DNA from: an uncultured Bacteroidales bacterium | Lineage (GTDB): Bacteria; Bacteroidota; Bacteroidia; Bacteroidales; Muribaculaceae | Assembly: GCA_958418815.1 (NCBI GenBank) | Contig: CATZGB010000008.1 | Span: 26,925-90,924, forward strand | DNA: 64,000 nt | Reading direction: 5' to 3' | Part shown: positions 7,802-15,842 of the stretch, in pieces | Layout of the letters: every line of letters starts with the position of its first letter | Numbering within the stretch: position 1 is the stretch's first letter | The notes under the pieces: generated by a model | Seen by the model: only the letters and a program-made list of their open reading frames with translations | Databases searched by the model: none | Told to the model about the DNA's origin: nothing | Made by a program: the position numbers and the translations under genes

Positions 7802-8580
7802 TTCTTATCTTCGTCTAAAAATCTGAACACCAGTCTTTCAAAATGATTGTTTACATCAAACTGCGCCCAATCATCCAAGGGATCGGGCAATTTCTCGCCG
7901 TCAATCAGACTCCACAGCCAGCTTCGCAGAAGTCCGGCATCAGAAACCACTCCTCTGAAGCCGGTCGGAGCCGGCTTAGTCCATCTGACATATTCAACTT
8001 TATATACGGCGGTCGGAGACGCATCATTGTCGCGCCTGCGGATATTGACATATCCGCCATCGCCTTTAATGAAATCATAAAGCATCCATAGCGATTTGCC
8101 CTCTATGATATTTTCCAAAGCGCAGAACACATCGGCCATATCAAAGTATCGGAAATCCTCGCCGTCCACACACAGTTTCGTCTCCGGAGCCTCTTGCTCC
8201 GGATAGATTTTCTGACAGTGCCAGCCTGTCATGTCGGGAAGCGAGGCGGTGCGGAAGAAATCACACATCATATCCGCGGCCACATCACAATCTACGTCAG
8301 ACCGCCACATACGCAGCATATGTCCGTTGACTCTGAAACACACCGCAATGCTGCCGTCCTTATAATAGTCAATGGAATATGCCTCAGCATGGCGGACCAA
8401 CACCACCGGCACACATTTTTCAAGGTATATCGCCACATTGTCTTCTATGTCAGACACGGCATCAACAATTTTTGCCTCGGTCACGTTAGATGTGCGTTTG
8501 GTTCCATTCTCTGTCCCCAGCACATATTGCGGCTTGCGATCTTTAATTCCGGGAAATATACCGCGTGATTCGTTGCTCAT
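7798..8580 (-). CDS. Hypothetical protein, 260 aa
   Basis: The start is the ATG at 8580 (MSNESRG); a TTG six bases upstream is less likely. I do not recognise the family. The N-terminal half alternates strands and helices (SIAVCFRVNGHMLRMW, then DVAADMMCDFFR), a layout common in small immunity-type proteins, and the C-terminus is rich in Trp and Asp. There is no signal or membrane segment. The start region lies inside a displaced fragment of a tautomerase gene, so its translation signals were probably acquired by recombination. It overlaps the Sel1-DUF4303 gene by four bases. Confidence 0.6.
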   Translation of the reverse strand: MSNESRGIFPGIKDRKPQYVLGTENGTKRTSNVTEAKIVDAVSDIEDNVAIYLEKCVPVVLVRHAEAYSIDYYKDGSIAVCFRVNGHMLRMWRSDVDCDVAADMMCDFFRTASLPDMTGWHCQKIYPEQEAPETKLCVDGEDFRYFDMADVFCALENIIEGKSLWMLYDFIKGDGGYVNIRRRDNDASPTAVYKVEYVRWTKPAPTGFRGVVSDAGLLRSWLWSLIDGEKLPDPLDDWAQFDVNNHFERLVFRFLDEDKK

Positions 8581-8644
8581 TTTCAATTAGCTGTTTTTTA
8601 TGTTCAGCGGTCAGTTTGATGCTTTCAATTGATATGTATGGCAT
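8543..8644 (-). pseudogene. Displaced 5' fragment of the tautomerase gene
   Basis: ATG at 8644 opens a 33-codon frame beginning MPYISIESIKLTAEHKKQLIE, nearly identical for 21 residues to the intact tautomerase at 4013-4213, then runs into unrelated sequence and stops. The three bases between the upstream gene's stop and this ATG also match those before the intact copy. This is a partial duplication or the trace of a recombination junction. Confidence 0.85.
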
Positions 8645-8647
8645 TGT

Positions 8648-9280
8648 TTAACTCTTTACAAGTACCCATTTATCGTTCTTGGATTTCCTTTCTGCACAAT
8701 AGCCAAGAGGTAAATCTTTCAGGTTGCCGATAGTCGGGTCTAACTCCAATACATACTTTAGTGAAACTATCCTTGCGTCGCTTTCATTATGTTCTTTACC
8801 ACAAAGGAATTGCCATGCTCCGTCATCCGCATCGTGTGAAACAAATAATATTTTTTCTCTACCATCCAGGATATGACTGCATATGAAAACAGCCGTATTT
8901 GGAGCGTCTGAAAACGGGAAAATATCATTACCCTTATTGGGACTGTTTATATGCTTGCTTATAGCCATTGCAGCCCAACCTATTGCAAGATATACTGTTG
9001 CATAGACGATAAACCATAATTCATGTATATCAAAGAAAATCCATGTGCCGGCAAGAAACGCTAAGGCTGACACCAATGGAAGGCTCCACATTTTCTTTAT
9101 GTCTTTCCCGCAGTGATAACCAAGAACCGCAGAATAAATTGGGTTCACAATGAAGAAAAGCATCATGCACAGTGCCATTCCGGAACATTCAGACGCAAGA
9201 CTTGCAACAGCAAAAGGCAATGCAAACATTACAATGATGATGACTGACAGCCAAATAATTATAGCTCTTTTATTCTCCAT
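8648..9280 (-). CDS. Membrane protein with DUF2185-like C-terminal domain
   Basis: The N-terminal ~115 residues contain about four hydrophobic helices (7-29, 37-55, 66-84, 88-107). The soluble C-terminus (~125-210) has the pattern of DUF2185/Imm33-type domains: ICSHILDGREKILFVSH, GAWQFLCG, LKYVLELDPTIGNLKDLP and GYCAER. Such domains are frequent in immunity gene arrays. The protein would sit in the inner membrane with the domain on one face. The domain call is fairly good; any protective role is inferred from context. Confidence 0.7.
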   Translation of the reverse strand: MENKRAIIIWLSVIIIVMFALPFAVASLASECSGMALCMMLFFIVNPIYSAVLGYHCGKDIKKMWSLPLVSALAFLAGTWIFFDIHELWFIVYATVYLAIGWAAMAISKHINSPNKGNDIFPFSDAPNTAVFICSHILDGREKILFVSHDADDGAWQFLCGKEHNESDARIVSLKYVLELDPTIGNLKDLPLGYCAERKSKNDKWVLVKS

Positions 9281-9291
9281 TAGTATAATAC

Positions 9292-9582
9292 TTATTTTAA
9301 AATGTCGGAAAAGCTCGGTTCTACAAACATTGTCGGAGTAAACTCGACAATCCGATAGTCAGCAATGCCATTGATGTTGAACGGATCTTGCTCGATGATA
9401 GAATCAATCTCCGCACGACTTTCTGCCTTCATCAATATTACGCCGCCAACGCGGGGAGTCTGCGGACCGGATGCAATGAAATCGCCAGCCGCATAGTGCT
9501 CGGCAAGATAGCCACGATGCGCCTGAAGGAAACGGTCGACTTCTTCAAGGGGTTTCTTATATGTCAGAATTGCGATAAACAT
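9292..9582 (-). CDS. YCII-family protein
   Basis: This 96-aa protein is a YciI-like ferredoxin-fold domain: AILTYKKPLEEVDRFLQAHR carries the conserved helix with His, and GPQTPRVGGVILMKA gives the glycine-rich strand turn. Family members are small hydrolase- or dehydrochlorinase-like proteins, mostly of unknown substrate. It is three bases downstream of the HxlR regulator gene and is likely transcribed with it. Confidence 0.8.
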   Translation of the reverse strand: MFIAILTYKKPLEEVDRFLQAHRGYLAEHYAAGDFIASGPQTPRVGGVILMKAESRAEIDSIIEQDPFNINGIADYRIVEFTPTMFVEPSFSDILK

Positions 9583-9585
9583 AGT

Positions 9586-9936
9586 TTATTTTCCATTTTG
9601 TCGGTTCATCATTATCTGTTCAAAAATCTCGCGTCCCCAGTTGAGAAGAGCCTCGACATGAGGCAGCAGCGTTCTGCCGAAGTCCGTCACCAAGTATTCC
9701 GTCCGGGGAGGGACATCCGGGAAAAGTTCGCGGCTTATGATGCCATCGGTGGTCAACTGCTTTAGCACCTGCGAAAGCACTTTCTCCGAGACCGACGGGA
9801 TGTTGCGGTACAGCTCGTTGAAGCGCACCGGCCCGTTCTCGGAAATCTTCACGAGAACCACCAGTGCCCACTTGTTGCCGAGCCATTCAAGCATCGGTGC
9901 CGCCTTGCAATATTCGTAGTCAAGTTTTTTAGCCAT
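9586..9936 (-). CDS. HxlR-family winged-helix transcriptional regulator
   Basis: The ATG at 9936 (MAKKLDYEYCK) gives a 116-aa protein of normal length; an 11-residue upstream extension looks spurious. CKAAPMLEWLGNKWALVVLVKI, RFNELYRNIPSVSEKVLSQVLKQL and TEYLVTDFGRTLLP are the standard HxlR elements, with a Cys near residue 10 that often senses oxidants or electrophiles. It probably represses or activates the adjacent YCII gene and possibly the divergent radical SAM locus. A TAACTTTG box on the minus strand at 10046-10053 is its likely promoter element. Confidence 0.85.
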   Translation of the reverse strand: MAKKLDYEYCKAAPMLEWLGNKWALVVLVKISENGPVRFNELYRNIPSVSEKVLSQVLKQLTTDGIISRELFPDVPPRTEYLVTDFGRTLLPHVEALLNWGREIFEQIMMNRQNGK

Positions 9937-10070
9937 AACAGGGGGCGCAAAAAGGCTGATTACGAGCAATACAAACTATTCGGTAAGGGTCAAACCCTTA
10001 GGTAAGTCATTGCTTCCACGATGATAATCATCTAACTTTGCACTCCAAAGTTAATAAAAACAATCGAGAT

Positions 10071-10482
10071 ATGACACATCCTGAACTTCATTTCACCGGA
10101 CAGGTATGGCGGCCACCATACGAAGCCAATTCTCAGCTTCTTCAGATCACATCCGGCTGCACATGGCATAAGTGTAAATTCTGTAGTCTTTATTATGGCA
10201 CACCGTTCCGTATGTCGCCTCTGTCTGAGGTCGAAGAAGACCTGAAAGTCATCCGTCAGTGGCAACCACGCGCACGGCGTGTCTATGATGGAGACGCGGA
10301 CACTCATCGACAGGCTGAATATCCGCGTCAACCTGCTCGGCCATCACGTTTCCAATACGGTACCGATAACCGGAGCTTTGCCCGACGACAAGGCCTCATT
10401 GCTCCGGGAGTTTGACAAAGCTATATCCCAGTTGCCGGAAGATGAACTCAAGTCATACCGCAACAGTATATTGCATCTGTAA
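10071..10482 (+). pseudogene. Collapsed radical SAM protein gene
   Basis: The ATG at 10071 opens the N-terminus of a radical SAM enzyme with the CX3-4CX2C cluster motif visible in SGCTWHKCKFCSLYYG, followed by SEVEEDLKVIRQWQPRA. Around 10275 the reading frame changes, and the +1 frame carries the C-terminus (METRTLIDRLNIRVNLLG to SYRNSILHL, stop at 10482). The central SAM barrel is missing, about 150 residues or more, so an internal deletion with frameshift has killed the gene. Confidence 0.75.
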
Positions 10483-10537
10483 AAACACAATATCGATTTT
10501 GGATTTGCTGATAGAGCCTGTTTCCAGCATCAGCATA

Positions 10538-11392
10538 TCAAAAAGGCAACACCATTTCAAACTGCCGGTTCATAAGATTTATGTTTTTGTCGGCAAGGAA
10601 GCCGTGCAGCGATGTGTCATCTGACGGTATGTTCAGCACTTTAATGAAGTCCGTAGACATCTGGGCTATGGTTTCCCGCAGCAACTGAGTGGCAATTCCT
10701 CCACGACGGTATTCCCTATCCACCGCCAGCTGGGTCAAATCTCCCGTCATTCGGTCTGACACACAGTATCCGACCAACCTGTCGGAATGGAAAGCGCCAA
10801 CGCAGGTCAGCCCATCTCGGCCTCTTTCAATTGACTCAATGCTGTTTTGCCACGACGGAGAGAAATCACAGAATGCTCCGGTGGCACGGACCACACCCGT
10901 ATCAACAAGCTCAAGCCTGATGCCGGCATATCGCATGGAAGTGTCGAGATTGTTGATTTCAGAAATGCTCTGCCTGAAACAGTCAAATTCACGCTCCGTC
11001 ACAAACTGCAACCGACGATACACATTGATTGCCTTATGGTTGCCTTGCAACACCTCAAGCAGATATCGCCTGACACCCGCCTCTTTCAGAAATGGGAGGG
11101 AATAGTCGAAGATTTTTACCGCCAGGCCCTGCCCCCGGTAATCTTTTGCCGTTCCGGTGCCGGTGTCGTATGCAGTCTTGACTCCGTTGAAATGACCGAT
11201 TCCATTCAATGTGAACGCCACGATACGTCCCTCATCAAAAGCCGCGAATGAGAGGCGCGGCTCATACCCACGCCGTGAAAGCATTGACCGCACCTCCTCC
11301 TTGTCGAAATGGATTTCATAATCAGAGAACGCATTCTCAAATCCTCGAAATAGCGCGTCAAATCCAATATGTTCCAGACTCTTTATTTCCAT
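10538..11392 (-). CDS. Tandem GNAT-family N-acetyltransferase
   Basis: The 284-aa protein contains two GNAT folds. The first has the acetyl-CoA loop AKDYRGQGLAVKIFDYSL (about residue 84), and the second has VDREYRRGGIATQLLRE (about residue 224). The QxxGxGxxA-type pyrophosphate loop is recognisable in both. It would acetylate an amine on an unknown small molecule or protein. It stands between the radical SAM pseudogene and the envelope operon, and its own promoter is not obvious. Confidence 0.85.
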   Translation of the reverse strand: MEIKSLEHIGFDALFRGFENAFSDYEIHFDKEEVRSMLSRRGYEPRLSFAAFDEGRIVAFTLNGIGHFNGVKTAYDTGTGTAKDYRGQGLAVKIFDYSLPFLKEAGVRRYLLEVLQGNHKAINVYRRLQFVTEREFDCFRQSISEINNLDTSMRYAGIRLELVDTGVVRATGAFCDFSPSWQNSIESIERGRDGLTCVGAFHSDRLVGYCVSDRMTGDLTQLAVDREYRRGGIATQLLRETIAQMSTDFIKVLNIPSDDTSLHGFLADKNINLMNRQFEMVLPF

Positions 11393-11464
11393 ATTTCAAT
11401 CCACAATCAAAGACGGATGCTATCGACATCGACAGCCCGGAATGCGTCACGGCGTAAGTAAGGA

Positions 11465-12211
11465 TCAAAAATTATATCCGACAGAGATATTGAAGAGATT
11501 GCGGCGGATGTTGCGGCGCAGATCGACCTCATAGGGTCCGGCTTGAATCACCGAGGCACTCTTCATCCGGGTGATGCCGACCGATCCTCCGATGCTCATG
11601 AAGTAGCGCTGGTATGTCAGGCCGAGGCCGAAATTCCACTGCACGTCAAGATGCTTGAAACCTCCGGTGCCGAACGCGTCGACCGACGTTGATTTCACTA
11701 CCTGGTCGCCGGGAGTGATCACATCATTCTGATGATACCGCGCTACGAGGCTGGCATTGAGCTGAGGGCCGGTGAAGACACTTACCGAAAGGTCATCGGC
11801 AAAGTCGAAATGATAACCGATGTTCATTGGTATGCGGAAACCGAAGTTGCGCAATGTGCCGTCAACCTGATAAAGCTTGTAATACTCATCTTCATTCCCC
11901 TCGGAATCTGTGATGGTATAGGCGTAGGTCTCAAGATGCACGGTTCCGAAAGTGTTGTAGAAGAGATACAGCCCAGGCTCGAAGTAAAGGTTGGCCACGA
12001 CCGGGATGTCATAGACCGCACCGACACTGAAACCGGCCTTGTTGCTGAACATCGCACCGCCATTGGCGGCCGAAGACACGTCAAGCCCCGCCCTCACACC
12101 AAAGTATGTGCGGTTCTCGGGATTATCAAACATATAGCTCTGCGCGCTGACAGCCATTCCTGATGCTGCTGCCACAACCAACGCTGCGAGTCCTTTTATC
12201 GTTTTTTTCAT
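11465..12211 (-). CDS. Outer-membrane beta-barrel protein (PorT-like)
   Basis: The ATG at 12211 (MKKTIKG) starts a signal peptide ending near VSAQ. The remaining ~225 residues alternate aromatic-rich strands (TYFGVRAGLDVSS, LYFEPGLYLFYNTFG, NIGYHFDF) and end in SVGYNF, the terminal aromatic expected of outer-membrane barrels. It is the last gene of the four-gene envelope operon, 33 bases after the PCMD lipoprotein gene. The PorT label reflects a broad barrel family and does not imply a type IX role. Confidence 0.8.
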   Translation of the reverse strand: MKKTIKGLAALVVAAASGMAVSAQSYMFDNPENRTYFGVRAGLDVSSAANGGAMFSNKAGFSVGAVYDIPVVANLYFEPGLYLFYNTFGTVHLETYAYTITDSEGNEDEYYKLYQVDGTLRNFGFRIPMNIGYHFDFADDLSVSVFTGPQLNASLVARYHQNDVITPGDQVVKSTSVDAFGTGGFKHLDVQWNFGLGLTYQRYFMSIGGSVGITRMKSASVIQAGPYEVDLRRNIRRNLFNISVGYNF

Positions 12212-12244
12212 ATATCGGTCGTTTTGATGTTTCAATTCAGGGTC

Positions 12245-13846
12245 TTAATAGTCATACAGTAGTTCGAGGTCGTCGACACACATCACCGCGCCATCGCCTC
12301 CTGTGAAATAATCGCCATATTTGCTTGATGAGGCCACCACGACTATATATGTCGGACGGCGATTGGTGGCGACATATTGCAATTCGACCTCAAACGGTAT
12401 ATACTGGGGGACATTCTCGCCACACTGCATCCGCCCATAAGCGACCACATATGAGGCTGACGGGTCAAACAGGTTCTGGTCTTTGGGATTTGTCCGGCAC
12501 TCGAACGGTTCGGGAGAGTCAATCAACGCGCACCACACCACACAAGTGTCAGGCTGGCCCATCAAATGCTGGTATTCGGCGCTTGCCTTGTTGATTGGCG
12601 CTGTCTTGTAGTTGAAATAACCGCGCACCTTGGTGGGACGCTCGGTGAACTCGCGGCCAAACTGCAGGACGCCGTTTGTGCCATCCGTGCGGAGATAAGA
12701 ACCTATGAAGACACTTCCGGCGGCGATTTTGCCGATGATGCCGACCCCGACAAATTTGGTCTGCAGCATTGCAGCCTGGCCTGTTCCAGAGGAGGTGTCG
12801 GATGTCGGGACCACATTGCTTTGCCCCAATGTGGCCGCCCCCTTGTTGCCGGTGTCCCAATACGGAGTCTGCCCTTCGCCCCACGGCTGCCATACCGCGC
12901 CATTCTTAGACCAGTCTGACAGCGACGAGTTAGGCACCTGTACAATGGAGCCGGTCGTGAACCTCACCACGTCCCCATATTCATCCCCACCATAAGTGCG
13001 GGCCTCATATTCAGTCTCGGGATTGAGGCTGACAAGCCGCGCATAGAATGTGGAACCGGTGCTTGTCACCCATGCCGAGGGGGCTTTGATCCATTCCTGA
13101 CTTCCATACTGGCGGTATTCAACGCCGTTGTCCACCCCGTCGAGTCCGGCTCCATACACCCATGCGACATTCGTCCAGGCATCAGCCCTGACAGTCTGCA
13201 CGTTGGATGTCACCTCCTCGCCGATTATCGTCCAGACACTTTCCTCGCCATACGCCCTCACAGTCACATCGACCGGGCGGGTCAAATCTATGGTCTCCCC
13301 TTCGAGAGCCGGTGTGACTATGGAATTAACCGGGCCGAGCTTCATGGTCAGCACTTTTACATTCTTGAGCCCTCCGCCGTTAGACGACACATTCACTTTG
13401 ACACGTCGGCCGCCGACATCGATGATGGTAGCCCCGACCTGGTTTTCGACCGTGAAGTAACGCTCGATTGTCTGCACACCATTTATAACCCAGTCATAGT
13501 CCTGGTAAAGCGAGAGTGTGCATATATAGTATTCCGACAAATCAATTGGGGCACTGAGGTTGCCGCTGGTCAATGAGGCTCCTTCGGTGATTGTGTAAGA
13601 GGTTATCTGGGCGGCCTTTATGTTGACCTCCTCGCCGAATGTCAGTGTCACCATACGGTTGGCGGCATCAATCTCCGCAGGTTTCACAAGCCCGTCTGCT
13701 TCCATCGTCAGGAAATCTGGCTGGATACGCGGATAAGGGATGTTGTTTTGCAGACAGCCCTGCAATGACAGGGCGGCAATTGACATCAGCACCCACACCA
13801 GACGGCGCGTGGCCCGTGACATATGTTTAATTGGCGTTCTTTCCAT
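12245..13846 (-). CDS. PCMD-domain lipoprotein
   Basis: A basic N-terminus and hydrophobic stretch end in a lipobox-like LSLQGC (Cys ~31), so the protein is probably a lipid-anchored envelope protein. Immunoglobulin-like repeats follow (~40-300), including a fibronectin-like segment (SLNPETEYEARTY). The C-terminal ~230 residues match the putative carbohydrate metabolism domain: a WDTGNKG segment, KVRGYFNYKTAP, and a final SSSKYGDYFTGGDGAVMCVDDLELLY. PCMD proteins are widespread surface proteins of Bacteroidales, and glycan binding is suspected rather than shown. It sits between two barrel genes, 12 and 33 bases away. Confidence 0.85.
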   Translation of the reverse strand: MERTPIKHMSRATRRLVWVLMSIAALSLQGCLQNNIPYPRIQPDFLTMEADGLVKPAEIDAANRMVTLTFGEEVNIKAAQITSYTITEGASLTSGNLSAPIDLSEYYICTLSLYQDYDWVINGVQTIERYFTVENQVGATIIDVGGRRVKVNVSSNGGGLKNVKVLTMKLGPVNSIVTPALEGETIDLTRPVDVTVRAYGEESVWTIIGEEVTSNVQTVRADAWTNVAWVYGAGLDGVDNGVEYRQYGSQEWIKAPSAWVTSTGSTFYARLVSLNPETEYEARTYGGDEYGDVVRFTTGSIVQVPNSSLSDWSKNGAVWQPWGEGQTPYWDTGNKGAATLGQSNVVPTSDTSSGTGQAAMLQTKFVGVGIIGKIAAGSVFIGSYLRTDGTNGVLQFGREFTERPTKVRGYFNYKTAPINKASAEYQHLMGQPDTCVVWCALIDSPEPFECRTNPKDQNLFDPSASYVVAYGRMQCGENVPQYIPFEVELQYVATNRRPTYIVVVASSSKYGDYFTGGDGAVMCVDDLELLYDY

Positions 13847-13858
13847 TCCTTAGCTGAA

Positions 13859-14764
13859 TCAGATGAAGACGGCCATGCCGAAGTTGATGTTGAAAATGTT
13901 GAACTTGAAATTCGCCCCGGAGGTGAAACGTGTGCCTTCCTCCACGCCGTTTGTCTGCTGCTTTTCCTGATGGACCTTTATGCCGAAAACACCAAAGCTG
14001 ACATTGAAGCTGACATAATCCATGATGAAGACACACAGGCCGGGAGAGAAGTTCAACGAGGCTGTCATCGAATTTGTGCGTGTGTCACGCAGTTCTCCCC
14101 CATAATAACGCTTGAATCTTGAAGAGCCGGATCCAAACGCGAGGTCTACATCGTTGAACACACCGAAACGCCTGTCGCGCCCCAGCCCCACATAATTGCG
14201 GTATGACACGGATGTCGAATAGCTCTGCTCATAATAGCTGACATCCTTGAGGCTGAAGTTCATGTCGTCGCTGAAGTCTACCGACAGTCCCGGGAGGTCA
14301 AGATTGCGGCGGACATAGACAAATTTCATTCCTATTGACTGGTTGTTGCGGAAGAAATATGTTATAGACGGCTGCAGGGAGTATGCCTTAATGTTCAGGT
14401 CAAGATTCTTCAACACTGACAGCAGCTGCACATCATCGGTCGAGAACTCTCCATATGATGCCATCAGGCCGAAAGACCACTGCCCTTTCGGGATGAAAAG
14501 GTAATTGTGGAGCCCGCGGTTGTAACGTCCGTAATTTTTCTGCGGCAGGACTATCGACACGGTGTCACCTCCCACGATCACCGTCTCGTCTATCTCGTCT
14601 TGGGCGATGACCGTGGAGTCGATAGGAATCTTTTCCCCTTTAGCGAGCGCTCCCAGCAACGGAATAGCGTCGGTGAACTCCCGGTCAGCACCCCATGCCT
14701 CAGTCGCCAGCGACAACACCGCGACAATCAGGCCTAATATCATCAGAAATAGTTTTCTTATCAT
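13859..14764 (-). CDS. Outer-membrane barrel-like protein A of the PCMD operon
   Basis: A signal peptide (to about WGA) is followed by a ~60-residue spacer and a ~210-residue strand-rich region ending in FGMAVFI. It is a paralogue of the 249-aa protein encoded just upstream: both share FIPKGQW, then VSYRNYVGLGR or CFRNYISLGR, a strand with FGVFND or FGFFNE, and NFKFNIFNINFG or NFKINLFSITFG. The family is not one I can name. Spacings of 15 and 12 bases to its neighbours indicate one transcript. An outer-membrane location is inferred from the signal peptide, aromatic strands and terminal hydrophobic residue. Confidence 0.7.
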   Translation of the reverse strand: MIRKLFLMILGLIVAVLSLATEAWGADREFTDAIPLLGALAKGEKIPIDSTVIAQDEIDETVIVGGDTVSIVLPQKNYGRYNRGLHNYLFIPKGQWSFGLMASYGEFSTDDVQLLSVLKNLDLNIKAYSLQPSITYFFRNNQSIGMKFVYVRRNLDLPGLSVDFSDDMNFSLKDVSYYEQSYSTSVSYRNYVGLGRDRRFGVFNDVDLAFGSGSSRFKRYYGGELRDTRTNSMTASLNFSPGLCVFIMDYVSFNVSFGVFGIKVHQEKQQTNGVEEGTRFTSGANFKFNIFNINFGMAVFI

Positions 14765-14779
14765 GACTGTCTCGGTTTT

Positions 14780-15526
14780 TTACAGATAAAAAGCCACCCC
14801 GAATGTTATCGAGAATAGGTTGATTTTGAAATTGGCCTGTTTTGACTCACGCGAGGCGAGGTAAATCTGATCGGTCTTGGATGTGGTATGGGAATAGTTG
14901 AAGCCGAGCACACCGACATTGACCTCTATTGCCGAATAGTTGTTGAGAAACATCACCATTCCCGGAGCAAGCCCGATGTTCATGTTCCAGCTCTTGTCAA
15001 ATGTGCCAGAGAGATCATTGCCTCGTCCGTTTATCACCTTTGACTCTCCACCTCCAAACTGCAGCTGCACTTCGTTGAAGAACCCGAAACGATGGCTGCG
15101 GCCAAGACTTATGTAGTTTCGGAAACATGCCATGGCAGAATAGTTGTGTGAAATCTGGTAAAGGTTGTCAATCGAGTAGTCCGTCTCGGAGTCGATGACC
15201 ACCCGGGCCTGATCCAGGCGGGTGCGGGTGCGGGTGTACGCCATCTTGCCGCCGGCACACAGGTTGTCTTTGAAACAGTACATCAGCATCGGGCTGACCT
15301 TGAAGGTGTACGCGTCGCCTGATACGTCCTCTACTATGAAGAACTGGTAGTTGTCTTGATTTGACTGCGAGAAACTGACGCTGACTCCTGTTATCCATTG
15401 CCCCTTTGGGATGAAGGATATCTGCTCCAGTCCGCGCTTGAACTCGACCTGGGCGCTAATATGGCTCCCTGCCGAGATTAAAGCCAAGACTATAATGGCC
15501 AATATCTTTTTTACCATCGTTTTCAT
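14780..15526 (-). CDS. Outer-membrane barrel-like protein B of the PCMD operon
   Basis: The ATG at 15526 gives 248 residues with a signal peptide ending near HISAQ. FIPKGQW at about residue 38 begins a strand-rich region that parallels protein A, which differs mainly by having an extra N-terminal spacer. The protein ends FGVAFYL, as barrels commonly do. It is the first gene of the four-gene operon, so the promoter should lie in the ~300 bases upstream. Its function is unknown; the duplication suggests a hetero-oligomeric pair or a two-step surface structure. Confidence 0.7.
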   Translation of the reverse strand: MKTMVKKILAIIVLALISAGSHISAQVEFKRGLEQISFIPKGQWITGVSVSFSQSNQDNYQFFIVEDVSGDAYTFKVSPMLMYCFKDNLCAGGKMAYTRTRTRLDQARVVIDSETDYSIDNLYQISHNYSAMACFRNYISLGRSHRFGFFNEVQLQFGGGESKVINGRGNDLSGTFDKSWNMNIGLAPGMVMFLNNYSAIEVNVGVLGFNYSHTTSKTDQIYLASRESKQANFKINLFSITFGVAFYL

Positions 15527-15842
15527 CAATGCACTTTGAAATGTGGCCTCCTGGTTTTCGGAGGATTTTTACGGCTTTAACCCATATTTTGTCACAACGG
15601 ATTGGAAGCCAATATTTTGATTCCGTCGGAATTTTAACATTCCTGACCTGTAAGCAAAATTTTTGTAAAGTTACGGCTTTTTTACATAAGGGAAAAACAA
15701 ACAAGTGTTAAACTTTTTAACACATACATACCGCCCAACAGCCCTATATTTATGACGTGATTGAAAAAGAATTTGTTAATTTTGCGGCAGAATCACGGCT
15801 CGTGCCGTGACTTTTCAGCAAAATCCAACGTTATATTAAGGT
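15527..15842. promoter_or_regulatory. Divergent intergenic region with palindrome and leader hairpin
   Basis: This gap separates the envelope operon from the DUF4923 gene. It holds a perfect 8-bp inverted repeat with a 3-base loop at 15705-15723 (GTGTTAAA and its complement), a possible operator. A TAnnTTTG promoter element, TAATTTTG, lies at 15777-15784 for the plus-strand gene, without a clear TTTG partner. A 7-bp hairpin at 15793-15810 would fall at the very start of that transcript. No gene is seen. Confidence 0.5.

Noticed and set aside
10033..10053. Back-to-back TAACTTTG boxes as a divergent promoter pair
   Set aside because: Both boxes match, but neither has a TTTG partner at the right distance, so only the HxlR assignment is mentioned and no separate promoter feature is claimed.
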